This document shows positions 15,195-23,516 of a stretch of 38,384 nt of DNA, piece by piece. Within the stretch, counting starts at the first letter, position 1, and each line of letters starts with the position of its first letter. The notes under the pieces were generated by a model that was not told the DNA's origin, did no database searches, and saw nothing but the letters and a program-made list of their open reading frames with translations. This DNA comes from a bacterium (GTDB lineage Bacteria > Patescibacteriota > Minisyncoccia > Minisyncoccales > UBA1441). The DNA lies in assembly GCA_029559515.1 (NCBI GenBank), contig JAKQBO010000009.1, positions 1 to 38,384 on the forward strand, written 5' to 3'. A program made the translations under genes and the position numbers.

Positions 15195-15614
15195 ATGGAT
15201 AAATTAAGCCGCCGCAGCAATCTAAGCCACATTGAACTAATGAAGACGATTGATCGCCTCCCCCCAGCTTTGGGTGACGCTTATCATTCGATTGAAATGG
15301 TTGATGTTATTGGAAACATCGCTCGGCGTTATAAACTTAACCACGAAGAAGAGTGGGAGCTCTTAGGAATTGTTTACGATGTTATCCTGGGGCTACTGCC
15401 TCCGCCAGCCGTTGAGACTGAAATTAAAAATCGAGTCCGGCTAGAGCCTGAAGAAGCTGGCTTTGTTTCAGGTGAGCTTGACGCTTTCATATTCAATCAC
15501 ATTCGATCAGCATTGAATAAGATTTACGGATTAGAGAAAGCATCAAAAGAGGCAGAAGCAAAGAGTCTTCCGGATAAGAACACCGCTGACCCATATCGTG
15601 AGTCCATTGAATAA
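15195..15614 (+). CDS. Hypothetical helical protein in T4SS-like locus
   Basis: A 139-residue soluble, acidic, mostly helical protein with no signal or membrane segment. I do not recognise a named domain. Visible features are 'EEEWELLGIVYDVILGLLPP' and 'LDAFIFNHIRSALNKIYGL', which look like packed amphipathic helices, then a loose polar tail. It lies 24 nt after the TrbL-like gene and 2 nt before the PrgI gene, so a structural or accessory role in the apparatus is likely by position only. Confidence 0.7.
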   Translation: MDKLSRRSNLSHIELMKTIDRLPPALGDAYHSIEMVDVIGNIARRYKLNHEEEWELLGIVYDVILGLLPPPAVETEIKNRVRLEPEEAGFVSGELDAFIFNHIRSALNKIYGLEKASKEAEAKSLPDKNTADPYRESIE

Positions 15615-15616
15615 TT

Positions 15617-16036
15617 ATGCAGTATCTCGTTCCCCAATTTATTGAGCGCGAGTCTAAAATCGTCGGGCCTTTGAGCTTTAAACAGGTTATTTTTCTGGGT
15701 GCAGCTGGCGGACTAAGCCTGGCGGTCTGGTTTCTTTTGCCGACAGCCGTCGCCATGGTTCTTATCTGCCTGATTGTAGCCGCCGCCGTTGCTTTAGCCT
15801 TTTGGAAGCCACACGGGCGCCCGCTGGCTGAAATTATTGTTTCCGCCTTCCGCCATTCCATTTCGACTCGCCAATACTTATGGCGGAGACAATCAATTGA
15901 AGACCTGCCGATAATTAGCAGCGAAGACGAAAAGACAAACGATGTCAAACTTGACCTCGAAGACCAGCAGGCCTTGATGGAGCTTTCACCGCGGAGCCGG
16001 TTGGAAAAACTAAAAACCCGAATCGAATCTAAATAA
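15617..16036 (+). CDS. PrgI-family protein (VirB3-like inner-membrane subunit)
   Basis: A 139-residue protein with the PrgI pattern: 'MQYLVPQFIERESKIVGPLS' then 'FKQVIFLGAAGGLSLAVWFL' and a second membrane segment 'AVAMVLICLIVAAAVALAF'. PrgI proteins are found beside VirB4 in T4SS-like loci of Gram-positive and CPR bacteria and are thought to play the VirB3 role of holding the VirB4 motor to the membrane. The C-terminal 50 residues are polar and probably cytoplasmic. Only 2 nt separate it from each flanking gene. Confidence 0.85.
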   Translation: MQYLVPQFIERESKIVGPLSFKQVIFLGAAGGLSLAVWFLLPTAVAMVLICLIVAAAVALAFWKPHGRPLAEIIVSAFRHSISTRQYLWRRQSIEDLPIISSEDEKTNDVKLDLEDQQALMELSPRSRLEKLKTRIESK

Positions 16037-16038
16037 TC

Positions 16039-16692
16039 ATGAAAGGCTCGAGCCAACAATTTTTACCAATCGGCGAGATAAAAGAAGGGGTCCTCGTCCT
16101 TAAAAGTGGCGGCCTGAGGGGGATTTTAATGGTGTCGTCAATTAACTTCGCCTTAAAGTCGTCCGATGAACAGCAGGCCATTATTTATCAGTTTCAAAAT
16201 TTCCTGAATTCTCTTGATTTTACCACTCAAATTTTAGTTTACTCTCGGCGAGTGAATATGGCCGGTTATTTGGAAAAGCTAAAAAATCTAGAAGAGCGGC
16301 AAACCAACGACTTAATCAGAGCCCAGACGGCTGATTACCGCCGTTTTATTAAGCAGGTCTTAGAGAAGGGCGATATTATGAGTAAGACTTTTTATATTGT
16401 GGTTCCTTATACCCTGACTGAGGCTCAAGGAACGGTTTCAGCCACTCGAGAAATTTTCCGAAAAAAGAAGACTTCGCCAACCGGCTCCCGGATATCAAAC
16501 GAAGCATTTAATCGCGCCCGTTCCCAGTTGATGCAAAGAATGGAATTTGTCGCCATTGGTCTGAGACGGTGCCAGTTAGGGGCCGTTCCTTTGACCTCGC
16601 CGGAGCTAATTGAAATGCTTTGGGCTTTACACCACCCAGACTCAGCTGAACGGGGTTATTATCCGTCTATTATGCCGGAAATTATTAATTGA
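16039..16692 (+). CDS. VirB4 N-terminal-domain-like protein (TraC-like)
   Basis: A 217-residue soluble protein resembling the N-terminal part of VirB4/TraC ATPases. It has 'FLPIGEIKEGVLVLKSGGLR', the 'SSDEQQAIIYQFQNFLNSLDF' helix, 'TQILVYSRRVN', and 'FYIVVPYTL', followed by a helix with 'RVEFVAIGLRRCQL'-type spacing (read here as 'RMEFVAIGLRRCQLGAVPL'). It contains no Walker motifs. The following gene encodes the ATPase portion, so VirB4 seems to be split in two here. The next ATG follows 2 nt after this TGA. Assignment rests on pattern similarity. Confidence 0.62.
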   Translation: MKGSSQQFLPIGEIKEGVLVLKSGGLRGILMVSSINFALKSSDEQQAIIYQFQNFLNSLDFTTQILVYSRRVNMAGYLEKLKNLEERQTNDLIRAQTADYRRFIKQVLEKGDIMSKTFYIVVPYTLTEAQGTVSATREIFRKKKTSPTGSRISNEAFNRARSQLMQRMEFVAIGLRRCQLGAVPLTSPELIEMLWALHHPDSAERGYYPSIMPEIIN

Positions 16693-16694
16693 TT

Positions 16695-18509
16695 ATGTTA
16701 GATAAAATTAAGAAAAAACTTACCAAGGGAAGTAAGCCCGAGACTACCGGGGCCGGCAGTAGATTTGTCACCCTCCATGATTTAATTGCGCCTCCCTCGA
16801 TTCAAGTTAATCAGAACAGTATTGATTTAAGGGGGCGGCTAATTCGGACTATGTTTGTCTTCTCTTATCCCCGCTATCTGTCGGTTGGTTGGCTAACCCC
16901 GATTATTAACATGAATCGGCCGATAACAATCTCCTTTTTCTTTCACCCCGTTGAAACAGCCCCTATTCTTAAGAAACTCAGGAAAAAGACAACTGAAATC
17001 CAAGCCGAATTAATGGAACGCGAAGAGAAGGGCCTGGTCCGTGATCCGGAGCTAGAAACTGCCTTTCAGGATGTAGAAGATCTCCGCGACAAGTTGCGCA
17101 CTGCTCAGGAAAAAATGTTTCAGGTTGGTATTTACTTCGCCATTATGGGGAACAACGAAGAAGAGCTGCGCGATACCGAGGTGGAAATTCGTTCTATCTT
17201 AGAGTCCCGACTGGTTTACACCAAGCCAGCTTCCTTCCAACAAAAAGATGGGTTTTTAACTTGTTCGCCCTATGGTCTTGACGAGCTAATGATCCACACC
17301 CCTATGAATACCTCTCCCCTTTCCAGTGTTTTTCCTTTTGTTTCATTTGACTTGAGTTCTAATGAGGGCATTCTCTATGGTATTAATAAACATAATAATT
17401 CCCTAGTGCTTTTTGATCGCTTTTCACTGGAGAACGCTAACATGGTGATCTTTGGAAAATCAGGCGGCGGAAAAAGTTATGCCGCGAAACTAGAAATTCT
17501 GAGACTGATGATGGAAGGGATAGACGTAGTGATCGTGGATCCGGAGAATGAATATGAGTTTTTGAGCGATGCAGCTGATGGTTCTTTTGTCAAAGTCTCT
17601 CTTAACTCGACTAGCCACCTTAATCCCTTTGATTTACCTAAGATCGGAGTAGATGAAAAACCAGAAGACGCCCTGCGACGCAATGTTGTTGAGCTGGTCG
17701 GCCTATTTAGAATTATGTTGGGCGGACTGACACCCGAAGAAGATGCCATCATTGACCAGGCAATTGTTGAGACTTACGCCGCTAAAGACATTACGCCCGA
17801 TAACAACTTTGACAGAGCTCAGCCTCCCCTAATGAATGATTTCCAGGCTGTTTTAGAGAGCATGGAGGGGGCCGAGTCTCTCAGCCAGAGAACGCGTAAA
17901 TTTACCCGGGGCAGCTATGCCAATTTCTTTAATAACTACACCAATGTCGACATTGATCGCCATTTGGTTGTTTTTGGCATTCGTGATATGGAAGACGAAC
18001 TACGGCCCATGGCGATGTATATCATTCTCCACCACATCTGGAATGAAATAAGAGGAGAGTTAAAGAAAAGAGTTGTGGTCATTGACGAGGCCTGGGTGGT
18101 GATGCAGTCCCCAGATGGAGCTTCATTTCTTTTTGGGATGGCGAAGCGGGCCAGAAAGTACTGGCTTGGCCTGACAACTATTACCCAAGATGTCAATGAC
18201 TTTCTGGGCTCTCCTTATGGGGTGCCGATTCTCAACAACTCCTCCCTCCAGCTACTCATGAAACAGTCGCCGGCTTCAATTGATATTCTAGTTAAAACCT
18301 TTGCCTTAACTCTGAGCGAAAAACATCTAGTACTATCAAGTAATGTTGGCGAAGGGCTCTTCTTCGCCGGATCAAAGAGAGTCGCAGTTCAGGTTGTTGC
18401 TTCATACGCTGAAGACCAGATCATTACTAGCGACCCAGAGGAGGTAATTAAAATTAAAGAAGCGCAACGCGCTCGCAGGAGAGATGAGTTTATTAGGGGG
18501 TGGCGCTAA
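16695..18509 (+). CDS. virB4: VirB4-family conjugation/secretion ATPase
   Basis: A 604-residue ATPase that would power the T4SS-like machine at the inner membrane. Walker A is 'FGKSGGGKSYAAKL' (near residues 254-261), Walker B is 'VVVIDEAWVVMQ' (near 460), then the characteristic 'AKRARKYWLGLTTITQDV' and 'QLLMKQSP'. The N-terminal 240 residues carry 'FSYPRYLSVGWLTPIINM' and a coiled-coil stretch, as in VirB4. The ORF track begins at a TTG (16689); I prefer ATG 16695, which follows the previous TGA by 2 nt. The 3' end overlaps the next gene by 26 bp. No VirD4 coupling ATPase or VirB11 is found in the window. Confidence 0.92.
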   Translation: MLDKIKKKLTKGSKPETTGAGSRFVTLHDLIAPPSIQVNQNSIDLRGRLIRTMFVFSYPRYLSVGWLTPIINMNRPITISFFFHPVETAPILKKLRKKTTEIQAELMEREEKGLVRDPELETAFQDVEDLRDKLRTAQEKMFQVGIYFAIMGNNEEELRDTEVEIRSILESRLVYTKPASFQQKDGFLTCSPYGLDELMIHTPMNTSPLSSVFPFVSFDLSSNEGILYGINKHNNSLVLFDRFSLENANMVIFGKSGGGKSYAAKLEILRLMMEGIDVVIVDPENEYEFLSDAADGSFVKVSLNSTSHLNPFDLPKIGVDEKPEDALRRNVVELVGLFRIMLGGLTPEEDAIIDQAIVETYAAKDITPDNNFDRAQPPLMNDFQAVLESMEGAESLSQRTRKFTRGSYANFFNNYTNVDIDRHLVVFGIRDMEDELRPMAMYIILHHIWNEIRGELKKRVVVIDEAWVVMQSPDGASFLFGMAKRARKYWLGLTTITQDVNDFLGSPYGVPILNNSSLQLLMKQSPASIDILVKTFALTLSEKHLVLSSNVGEGLFFAGSKRVAVQVVASYAEDQIITSDPEEVIKIKEAQRARRRDEFIRGWR

Positions 18510-19035
18510 AAAAAGCCAGGGCGGATTGGAAACATTTACTATCGACATCGCGATTATGTATATTGTCGCCTTTATTTTGGATATGGCCGGAATAATCCTG
18601 GCGGCCATAACCCTTACTATTATCCTAGCTCCGATCGCGATAATCCTTCAATGGATTTTATCTCTCTTGGGTGGTCTGATATTCACCCTCTGGATTGTGT
18701 TTGTGCGGTCACAATCATCTGCCGAAGAAACAAGCCATGAAATTCTCGAGCCAGAAATACCCCAGAAGACAGCTCCTTCTCAGGCGTCATCTCTCGATGA
18801 TTCTGCGCCAAAAAAGCTAAATCAAGCCACCGAAGTACAGCCTACAGTAACGCCGCCTAAAAAACCTCTGGGGAAAAAACCGGGGCTTATGAAAAAATCC
18901 AACCCTTCTTCTTTGTTGATGAAAAAATGGCTGAAGAGAGTTTGCCTCCCCGGGGTGGTTGAGTCAATTCCGATTGTCGGGAAAATATCCTTCACCTGGG
19001 TATTAGCAGTCTATCTTGAGCAAAAAAATGGTTAA
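18484..19035 (+). CDS. Hypothetical two-TM protein of the T4SS-like locus
   Basis: A 183-residue protein, function not recognised. Residues about 20-70 hold two long hydrophobic segments ('IDIAIMYIVAFILDMAGIIL' and 'PIAIILQWILSLLGGLIFTL'). A polar Pro/Ser/Lys-rich linker of about 70 residues follows, and the C-terminus has 'VVESIPIVGKISFTWVLAVY', an IPxxG-type hydrophobic motif that may re-enter the membrane. The start lies inside the end of virB4 and is one of the few preceded by a purine-rich AGGAG, only 2 nt from the ATG. By position it is a component or regulator of the apparatus. Confidence 0.68.
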   Translation: MSLLGGGAKKSQGGLETFTIDIAIMYIVAFILDMAGIILAAITLTIILAPIAIILQWILSLLGGLIFTLWIVFVRSQSSAEETSHEILEPEIPQKTAPSQASSLDDSAPKKLNQATEVQPTVTPPKKPLGKKPGLMKKSNPSSLLMKKWLKRVCLPGVVESIPIVGKISFTWVLAVYLEQKNG

Positions 19036-21562
19036 GATGCATTTTTTAATAAAAATTTTAATTTTTGCTTTGATTATTTGCCCGGCTAGTGTTCTGGCGG
19101 TGGAAATTCCCAGCGACGATATTGAGACCCTGCCCGAACTGGTTAACACCGTCTTTAGCGTCATATTCGGCTTGTCCGGCATAGCAATCTTCGTTGTTTT
19201 AATAATTGGCGGATTGGGCTATTTAACCGCCGGCGGATCACCGATGTTAATGGCTAAGGCCCGACAAAGGATTATTATGGGCCTGGTTGGATTTGGGTTG
19301 GTTTTTGGCGGCTACCTCATTATCGACCAAATAAATCCTGACATTTTGACCGGAATCTTTACGCCTTGGGATATCGATAACCCCGAGCCGTCCGACCCTC
19401 CAACGATACGGGAACCGGATACTGACACGTATGTCTATCAGGAGATCCCCTTCGGGACAATTTTAGAGACCAAAATATTAGCTAAAAACATAACCTGCTA
19501 TGGGGGAGAAGGGTTGGTTGACTGCCACACTGGGGAGCCGATATTAGAAGAAGAAATTGAGCGGATTATTTATATTATGGCCAAAGAATTCCCTGATATC
19601 TGGGGTGAGGCAACCAAAGAAGACGCCGAATTGGCCTACCTCTGCTACGACTTTGACGACCAGGGAAACTTTACTCAGACCGATCCAATAGGGCACAACG
19701 ACCGGCTTGACTGCATTAGGCGCGTTGTCCAGGCTTTTGAGAGAAAAAGCATGGCCTTAAACAATCAAGTCCTTGAATTAAAAAGACTAACTGAAGCATG
19801 TTCCTGCGGACAGTGTAATTGCGGAGAGTGCGCTGTCTGCGAAGACCCGGCAGAGGTTTGTGGCAACCCTGAGGAATGCGCGCCAGAGGATGAAGCCTGC
19901 TTGCTGGCTATTCAACAGTGCTGGGATTATTGGGAAAACTGTAGTCCATGCGACCCGGCCTATAATAGCACTTGCCCCTGTGGGCAATCCTGCGATGGCG
20001 ATCCATGTGGGGCTCAGCGAGCAGCCATAGACGTTATTCGCCAAAATTTAAACATGGAACAAATCGTTGGAGGACATGATCTGCTCCAAGACAACGAGCT
20101 CGTCAAAGTTTTACCCGAAGATTATGATGAGATGACCTTAATCAACCAGGTGCGCTATCTAGCTAACCGTTTTTTCCCACCCCACATTGCCAGTCTTGAA
20201 GTTGATTTAAGTTATTTAGTTAAGGTCCGGGATATGTATCGAGACCAGTGTAGCTACGGCACTCACCTTTCCCAAGCTAATTTTATGGACTTAATAGCAT
20301 CTCTGGACTCGATTCCTTATGTTGAAACAGAGGTTAACAAGTTTTGTCTTAACGGCAACGAGGCTCGCTGGGGAGAGAGTTGCCCCGAGGAGCAACAAGT
20401 CAGAACAGATTACTGGTGCCACGAATTCAACTGCACCGACTGCGAAGAAGAAGGCGAAGCAAAGCTAGCTTGCGGTGTTTGCAATCTTGACGTTTTAGAA
20501 AAAGGGACTGAGGTGCCTTTTGCTCGGGCCGGTGAAGACAATGTTTCTTACAAGTGTTCCCAATACTATATTAACCAACAAGATGGAGAATTAGACCGGG
20601 AAGCCGACGACGAGCTTGGCATTATGTGCCGTATTCAATCAGATGGCGAACGCTGCCAGGAATCAACCGGCAATCCGGTAACCTTCTACTGTCCTCAGCC
20701 TGAAAGCAATGTTCCGGTCGAAACAACCGAACTAGTCTTAACTCGAGAATTCAACATTGATCACGATGTAGTCAATGGTTACCGAGCTGGCTATATTGAG
20801 CTGGGCCAATTGATTGACAGCAGCCGAGCCTATATCGATGCAATCAGAGCCCCCTTGGTGGGGATGGTTCGGAACGGCGTTCCTAGAATTACCTGTCCTT
20901 CTTTTGATAAAAATGACCCGGATAACCTCTGCCTCTTGTATCTCTTGCCAACGCGATGTACCTGCAATGGCGTCATCCAGACCCAGTACGAACCAGGGGA
21001 TGAATCGCTCTGCAATATCTCTTGCGACACCTGGCACGGCTGTTTGTGTAACGCCTGTGCGGAACCCTGCGATGGCTGCTCTTGTTCAACCTGCCTGCCC
21101 ACTCTTAATCAGCCCGAGGAATATAATCCTTATCCCTGCCCCCAGACTGTTATTAATCAGAGACAAGGCGAAACCACTAATGCTTATGGATTAATCAGGG
21201 AACAGCACGATACTGTTGTTAGCTTAATTCGAGCCACTGGTTTAGCCAACAATCAGCCAAGCCGGACAGAGATGTTTAATCAGCTTCAGGACAGCCAGAA
21301 AAAGTTGCAACGATGCGTTAGTGGCTTCCAGGTTGATTATACTGAAAGAACCGTTGCCCGGGCCGTTAACTGTCGCTATTTGTTGGACAATCAAGCTTTA
21401 GATAAGTGGCAGATTAGTCCCTTTTTCGAAACGTGCTATCCTTATAACAGTGAGAGATTGACCCCTCAGCAGCGAGCTGCCTGTCAGGCTGATCGCAATA
21501 GTCAGGATTGTTTATCTGCTATTCGTAATTTAATGTTTGACTATTTCTGCCTTATAAAATAA
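19028..21562 (+). CDS. VirB2/TrbC-like pilin domain fused to a giant Cys-rich exported domain
   Basis: An 844-residue protein. A signal peptide ('FLIKILIFALIICPASVLAV') is followed by two membrane segments, 'GIAIFVVLIIGGLGYLTAGG' and 'MGLVGFGLVFGGYLIIDQIN', the layout of VirB2/TrbC pilins. After about residue 115 comes a region of some 720 residues, expected outside the membrane, with dozens of cysteines. Two dense clusters stand out: 'CSCGQCNCGECAVCEDP' (near residue 257) and 'CLCNACAEPCDGCSCSTC' (near 675). I know no matching domain. The track begins at TTG 19016; ATG 19028 or ATG 19037 is more likely, and the latter would avoid overlap with the previous gene. Possibly a surface-exposed adhesin or pilus-tip protein; disulfide bonds or metal binding are plausible. 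Confidence 0.75.
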   Translation: MVKMHFLIKILIFALIICPASVLAVEIPSDDIETLPELVNTVFSVIFGLSGIAIFVVLIIGGLGYLTAGGSPMLMAKARQRIIMGLVGFGLVFGGYLIIDQINPDILTGIFTPWDIDNPEPSDPPTIREPDTDTYVYQEIPFGTILETKILAKNITCYGGEGLVDCHTGEPILEEEIERIIYIMAKEFPDIWGEATKEDAELAYLCYDFDDQGNFTQTDPIGHNDRLDCIRRVVQAFERKSMALNNQVLELKRLTEACSCGQCNCGECAVCEDPAEVCGNPEECAPEDEACLLAIQQCWDYWENCSPCDPAYNSTCPCGQSCDGDPCGAQRAAIDVIRQNLNMEQIVGGHDLLQDNELVKVLPEDYDEMTLINQVRYLANRFFPPHIASLEVDLSYLVKVRDMYRDQCSYGTHLSQANFMDLIASLDSIPYVETEVNKFCLNGNEARWGESCPEEQQVRTDYWCHEFNCTDCEEEGEAKLACGVCNLDVLEKGTEVPFARAGEDNVSYKCSQYYINQQDGELDREADDELGIMCRIQSDGERCQESTGNPVTFYCPQPESNVPVETTELVLTREFNIDHDVVNGYRAGYIELGQLIDSSRAYIDAIRAPLVGMVRNGVPRITCPSFDKNDPDNLCLLYLLPTRCTCNGVIQTQYEPGDESLCNISCDTWHGCLCNACAEPCDGCSCSTCLPTLNQPEEYNPYPCPQTVINQRQGETTNAYGLIREQHDTVVSLIRATGLANNQPSRTEMFNQLQDSQKKLQRCVSGFQVDYTERTVARAVNCRYLLDNQALDKWQISPFFETCYPYNSERLTPQQRAACQADRNSQDCLSAIRNLMFDYFCLIK

Positions 21563-21568
21563 TCAATT

Positions 21569-23053
21569 ATGCCTAAAAATATATTATTTTTTGCTTTAAC
21601 TGCCTTATTGTTTTTATCTCCATTAGTCGTAGTCGGCGACGCCCAGGTTCGTCAGTTAGAAACAACCTACCCCGACATTCCCGGGGTTGATACCATTGGA
21701 GAAGACGCTACTCTACCGCAATATCTAGAGTATATTTATTATTTCATTATTAGCTTAACTGGGATTGCCGCCTTGATTATATTGATCTGGGGCGGGTTAA
21801 TTTATTTAACCTCAGCCGGTTCGCCCAATAAAATGAAGGAGGGTATTAATCGTATTATTGGCGGACTATCCGGCGTTGCTATTATTTTATTCGCTCACCT
21901 CATTTTAACCACAATCAATCCCCATATCTTTGGCTCAATTACTCAAAAAATAGATCTTCCCGCTGAAGGATATTGCTTAAAAGGAGACCAGGTCTACTGG
22001 CGAGAAGAGTGTCCCGAGACATGGGCTCCTATAAACAATGATACTTGTCAGCAGGTAATCGGCCAAGCTCCTTATACCCACTATAACTGCTGCCGGGTTG
22101 AGAGAATCTATTGTTTCGATCAAAGCGTCAATGATTTGGCTAGAATTGGTTTTATCCCTAAGGAGATAAACTTCCGGAGCAAAGAGCCAAGAATTCACAG
22201 TGTCTTTTTCTTTGAAGAGCCCGATTACCAGGGAGATCAACAGTCTATGATAAACATGAAGAGACAGCTAAACAATGACATTTGGTGGCCGCTTAGTCAC
22301 CTCGGAATTCAGTTTATCAGATCTGTGTATCCAGTAAGGAGAAGCCCCGGGTTTGTTATCTTTCCTACTGACAATTGTTCGTATGATTTTAGCGATTTTA
22401 GTCGCAATATGCCGACTATGGCCTACTCTCGACCAACTTCTCGTTTTGACAAAGAGGCCGTTTCCATATTAAGAGTGCCCCGAGGCGAAGATGAGGATTG
22501 GTTTGATTATGTTTCGTGGGGAGGGGTGTTTTTCTCCTCCGAGGGATATCACGGAGAGTGTCAGATTATTTTTAGCGAAAGGCCTTCTATTCCCGGACAG
22601 GGCCAGAACTGTTTCCTTCCTAGACAGAATTTTCCGAATGCTCAAATTGGCAGTAGAGAGACCCCTCAGAGCGCTTACATCTTTAGACGAAACATCGCTA
22701 ATGATTTTTCAGGCCAAGTCACCTTTTGCCCTTTATTGAATTATGGATCTATAGAGGATCCCAATAATCCGGTTGAATGCCATACTGTTGAAGCTAGTGA
22801 GATTATAAGCCAAAACACAACTGACTCTATCTGGAGAATTAATGATCCGTTAGATCACTGGACGGGAGGAAGACAAGAAAACATTCTTTCTGTAAAAGTT
22901 GACGGAAAATTTCTGGTTGTTCTAAATTCTGGACTAAATTTCACAGGAAGATGTACAGTTATCGATCGAGATACCCCCAATCTAATTGGCTCATATGTTC
23001 TTGGAGACGAAAATCGTGAGATCATGTCCATCGCCATCATCCCCTTACAATAA
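21569..23053 (+). CDS. Second VirB2/TrbC-like protein with large exported domain
   Basis: A 494-residue protein paralogous at its N-terminus to the preceding one: a signal peptide, then 'LTGIAALIILIWGGLIYLTS' and 'GGLSGVAIILFAHLILTTIN', matching the upstream protein segment by segment, including a shared AGSP/GGSP loop. The C-terminal 370 residues are unrelated to the upstream ectodomain and look beta-rich. Three stretches, 'VFFFEEPDYQGDQ' (near 209), 'VFFSSEGYHGECQIIF' (near 317) and 'VVLNSGLNFTGRC' (near 446), recall beta/gamma-crystallin-like Greek-key repeats, a weak assignment. It ends the T4SS-like locus, 1 nt before the stop of convergent jag. No terminator is visible between them. Confidence 0.72.
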   Translation: MPKNILFFALTALLFLSPLVVVGDAQVRQLETTYPDIPGVDTIGEDATLPQYLEYIYYFIISLTGIAALIILIWGGLIYLTSAGSPNKMKEGINRIIGGLSGVAIILFAHLILTTINPHIFGSITQKIDLPAEGYCLKGDQVYWREECPETWAPINNDTCQQVIGQAPYTHYNCCRVERIYCFDQSVNDLARIGFIPKEINFRSKEPRIHSVFFFEEPDYQGDQQSMINMKRQLNNDIWWPLSHLGIQFIRSVYPVRRSPGFVIFPTDNCSYDFSDFSRNMPTMAYSRPTSRFDKEAVSILRVPRGEDEDWFDYVSWGGVFFSSEGYHGECQIIFSERPSIPGQGQNCFLPRQNFPNAQIGSRETPQSAYIFRRNIANDFSGQVTFCPLLNYGSIEDPNNPVECHTVEASEIISQNTTDSIWRINDPLDHWTGGRQENILSVKVDGKFLVVLNSGLNFTGRCTVIDRDTPNLIGSYVLGDENREIMSIAIIPLQ

Positions 23054-23054
23054 T

Positions 23055-23516
23055 TCAACTAGCCGGGTAGATCACAATGTGACGCTGATGACCGCGCCCG
23101 CTGCTTTGGCTGTAGACATCCTGCCTTTCGGCCAGAGCAGAGTGAATAATCCGGCGCTCCCAAGCCCACATTGGTTTTAAAGCCTGTGGCTTTTTAGTTA
23201 AGGCAGCCTGATCAGCCGCTGTCCGGGCTAAATCCTCTAGGTATTTGGCTTTCTTTTCTTTATAATTATTAATATCCAGGTCGATAAAAAGATGGCGGCC
23301 GGTCTCTTTGGCCAAAATTTTCTTAATTAAGTTCTGAGTCTCAACTAAAGTTTCGCCTCTTTCACCGATAAAGAAAGGTGCTTCTTCAACCCAAAAAGAG
23401 ATCTTAATGGTATCTGAGTTTATCTCTTCAAACTTAATAGGTGAATCAACATCTAAAAAACTGAAAAACTTTCTGACTTTTTCCTTTATTTTTTCTGTTT
23501 CGGAGGGTCGGAACAT
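23055..23516 (-). CDS. jag: Jag/KhpB-type KH-R3H RNA-binding protein
   Basis: A 153-residue protein with a KH-type domain ('APFFIGERGETLVETQNLIKKI', with a GERG loop) followed by an R3H domain ('MWAWERRIIHSALAERQDV' and 'GRGHQRHIVIYP'). Jag/KhpB proteins bind RNA and influence cell division or envelope functions. It lacks the N-terminal Jag-N domain present in Firmicutes forms. The start overlaps the end of yidC by 31 bp, and the rnpA-yidC-jag order is the standard one beside the origin. Confidence 0.9.
   Translation of the reverse strand: MFRPSETEKIKEKVRKFFSFLDVDSPIKFEEINSDTIKISFWVEEAPFFIGERGETLVETQNLIKKILAKETGRHLFIDLDINNYKEKKAKYLEDLARTAADQAALTKKPQALKPMWAWERRIIHSALAERQDVYSQSSGRGHQRHIVIYPAS

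Noticed and set aside
12609-23053. Integrative conjugative element
   Set aside because: There is no integrase, relaxase, coupling ATPase, attachment repeats or tRNA-end insertion, and both flanks are core genes.
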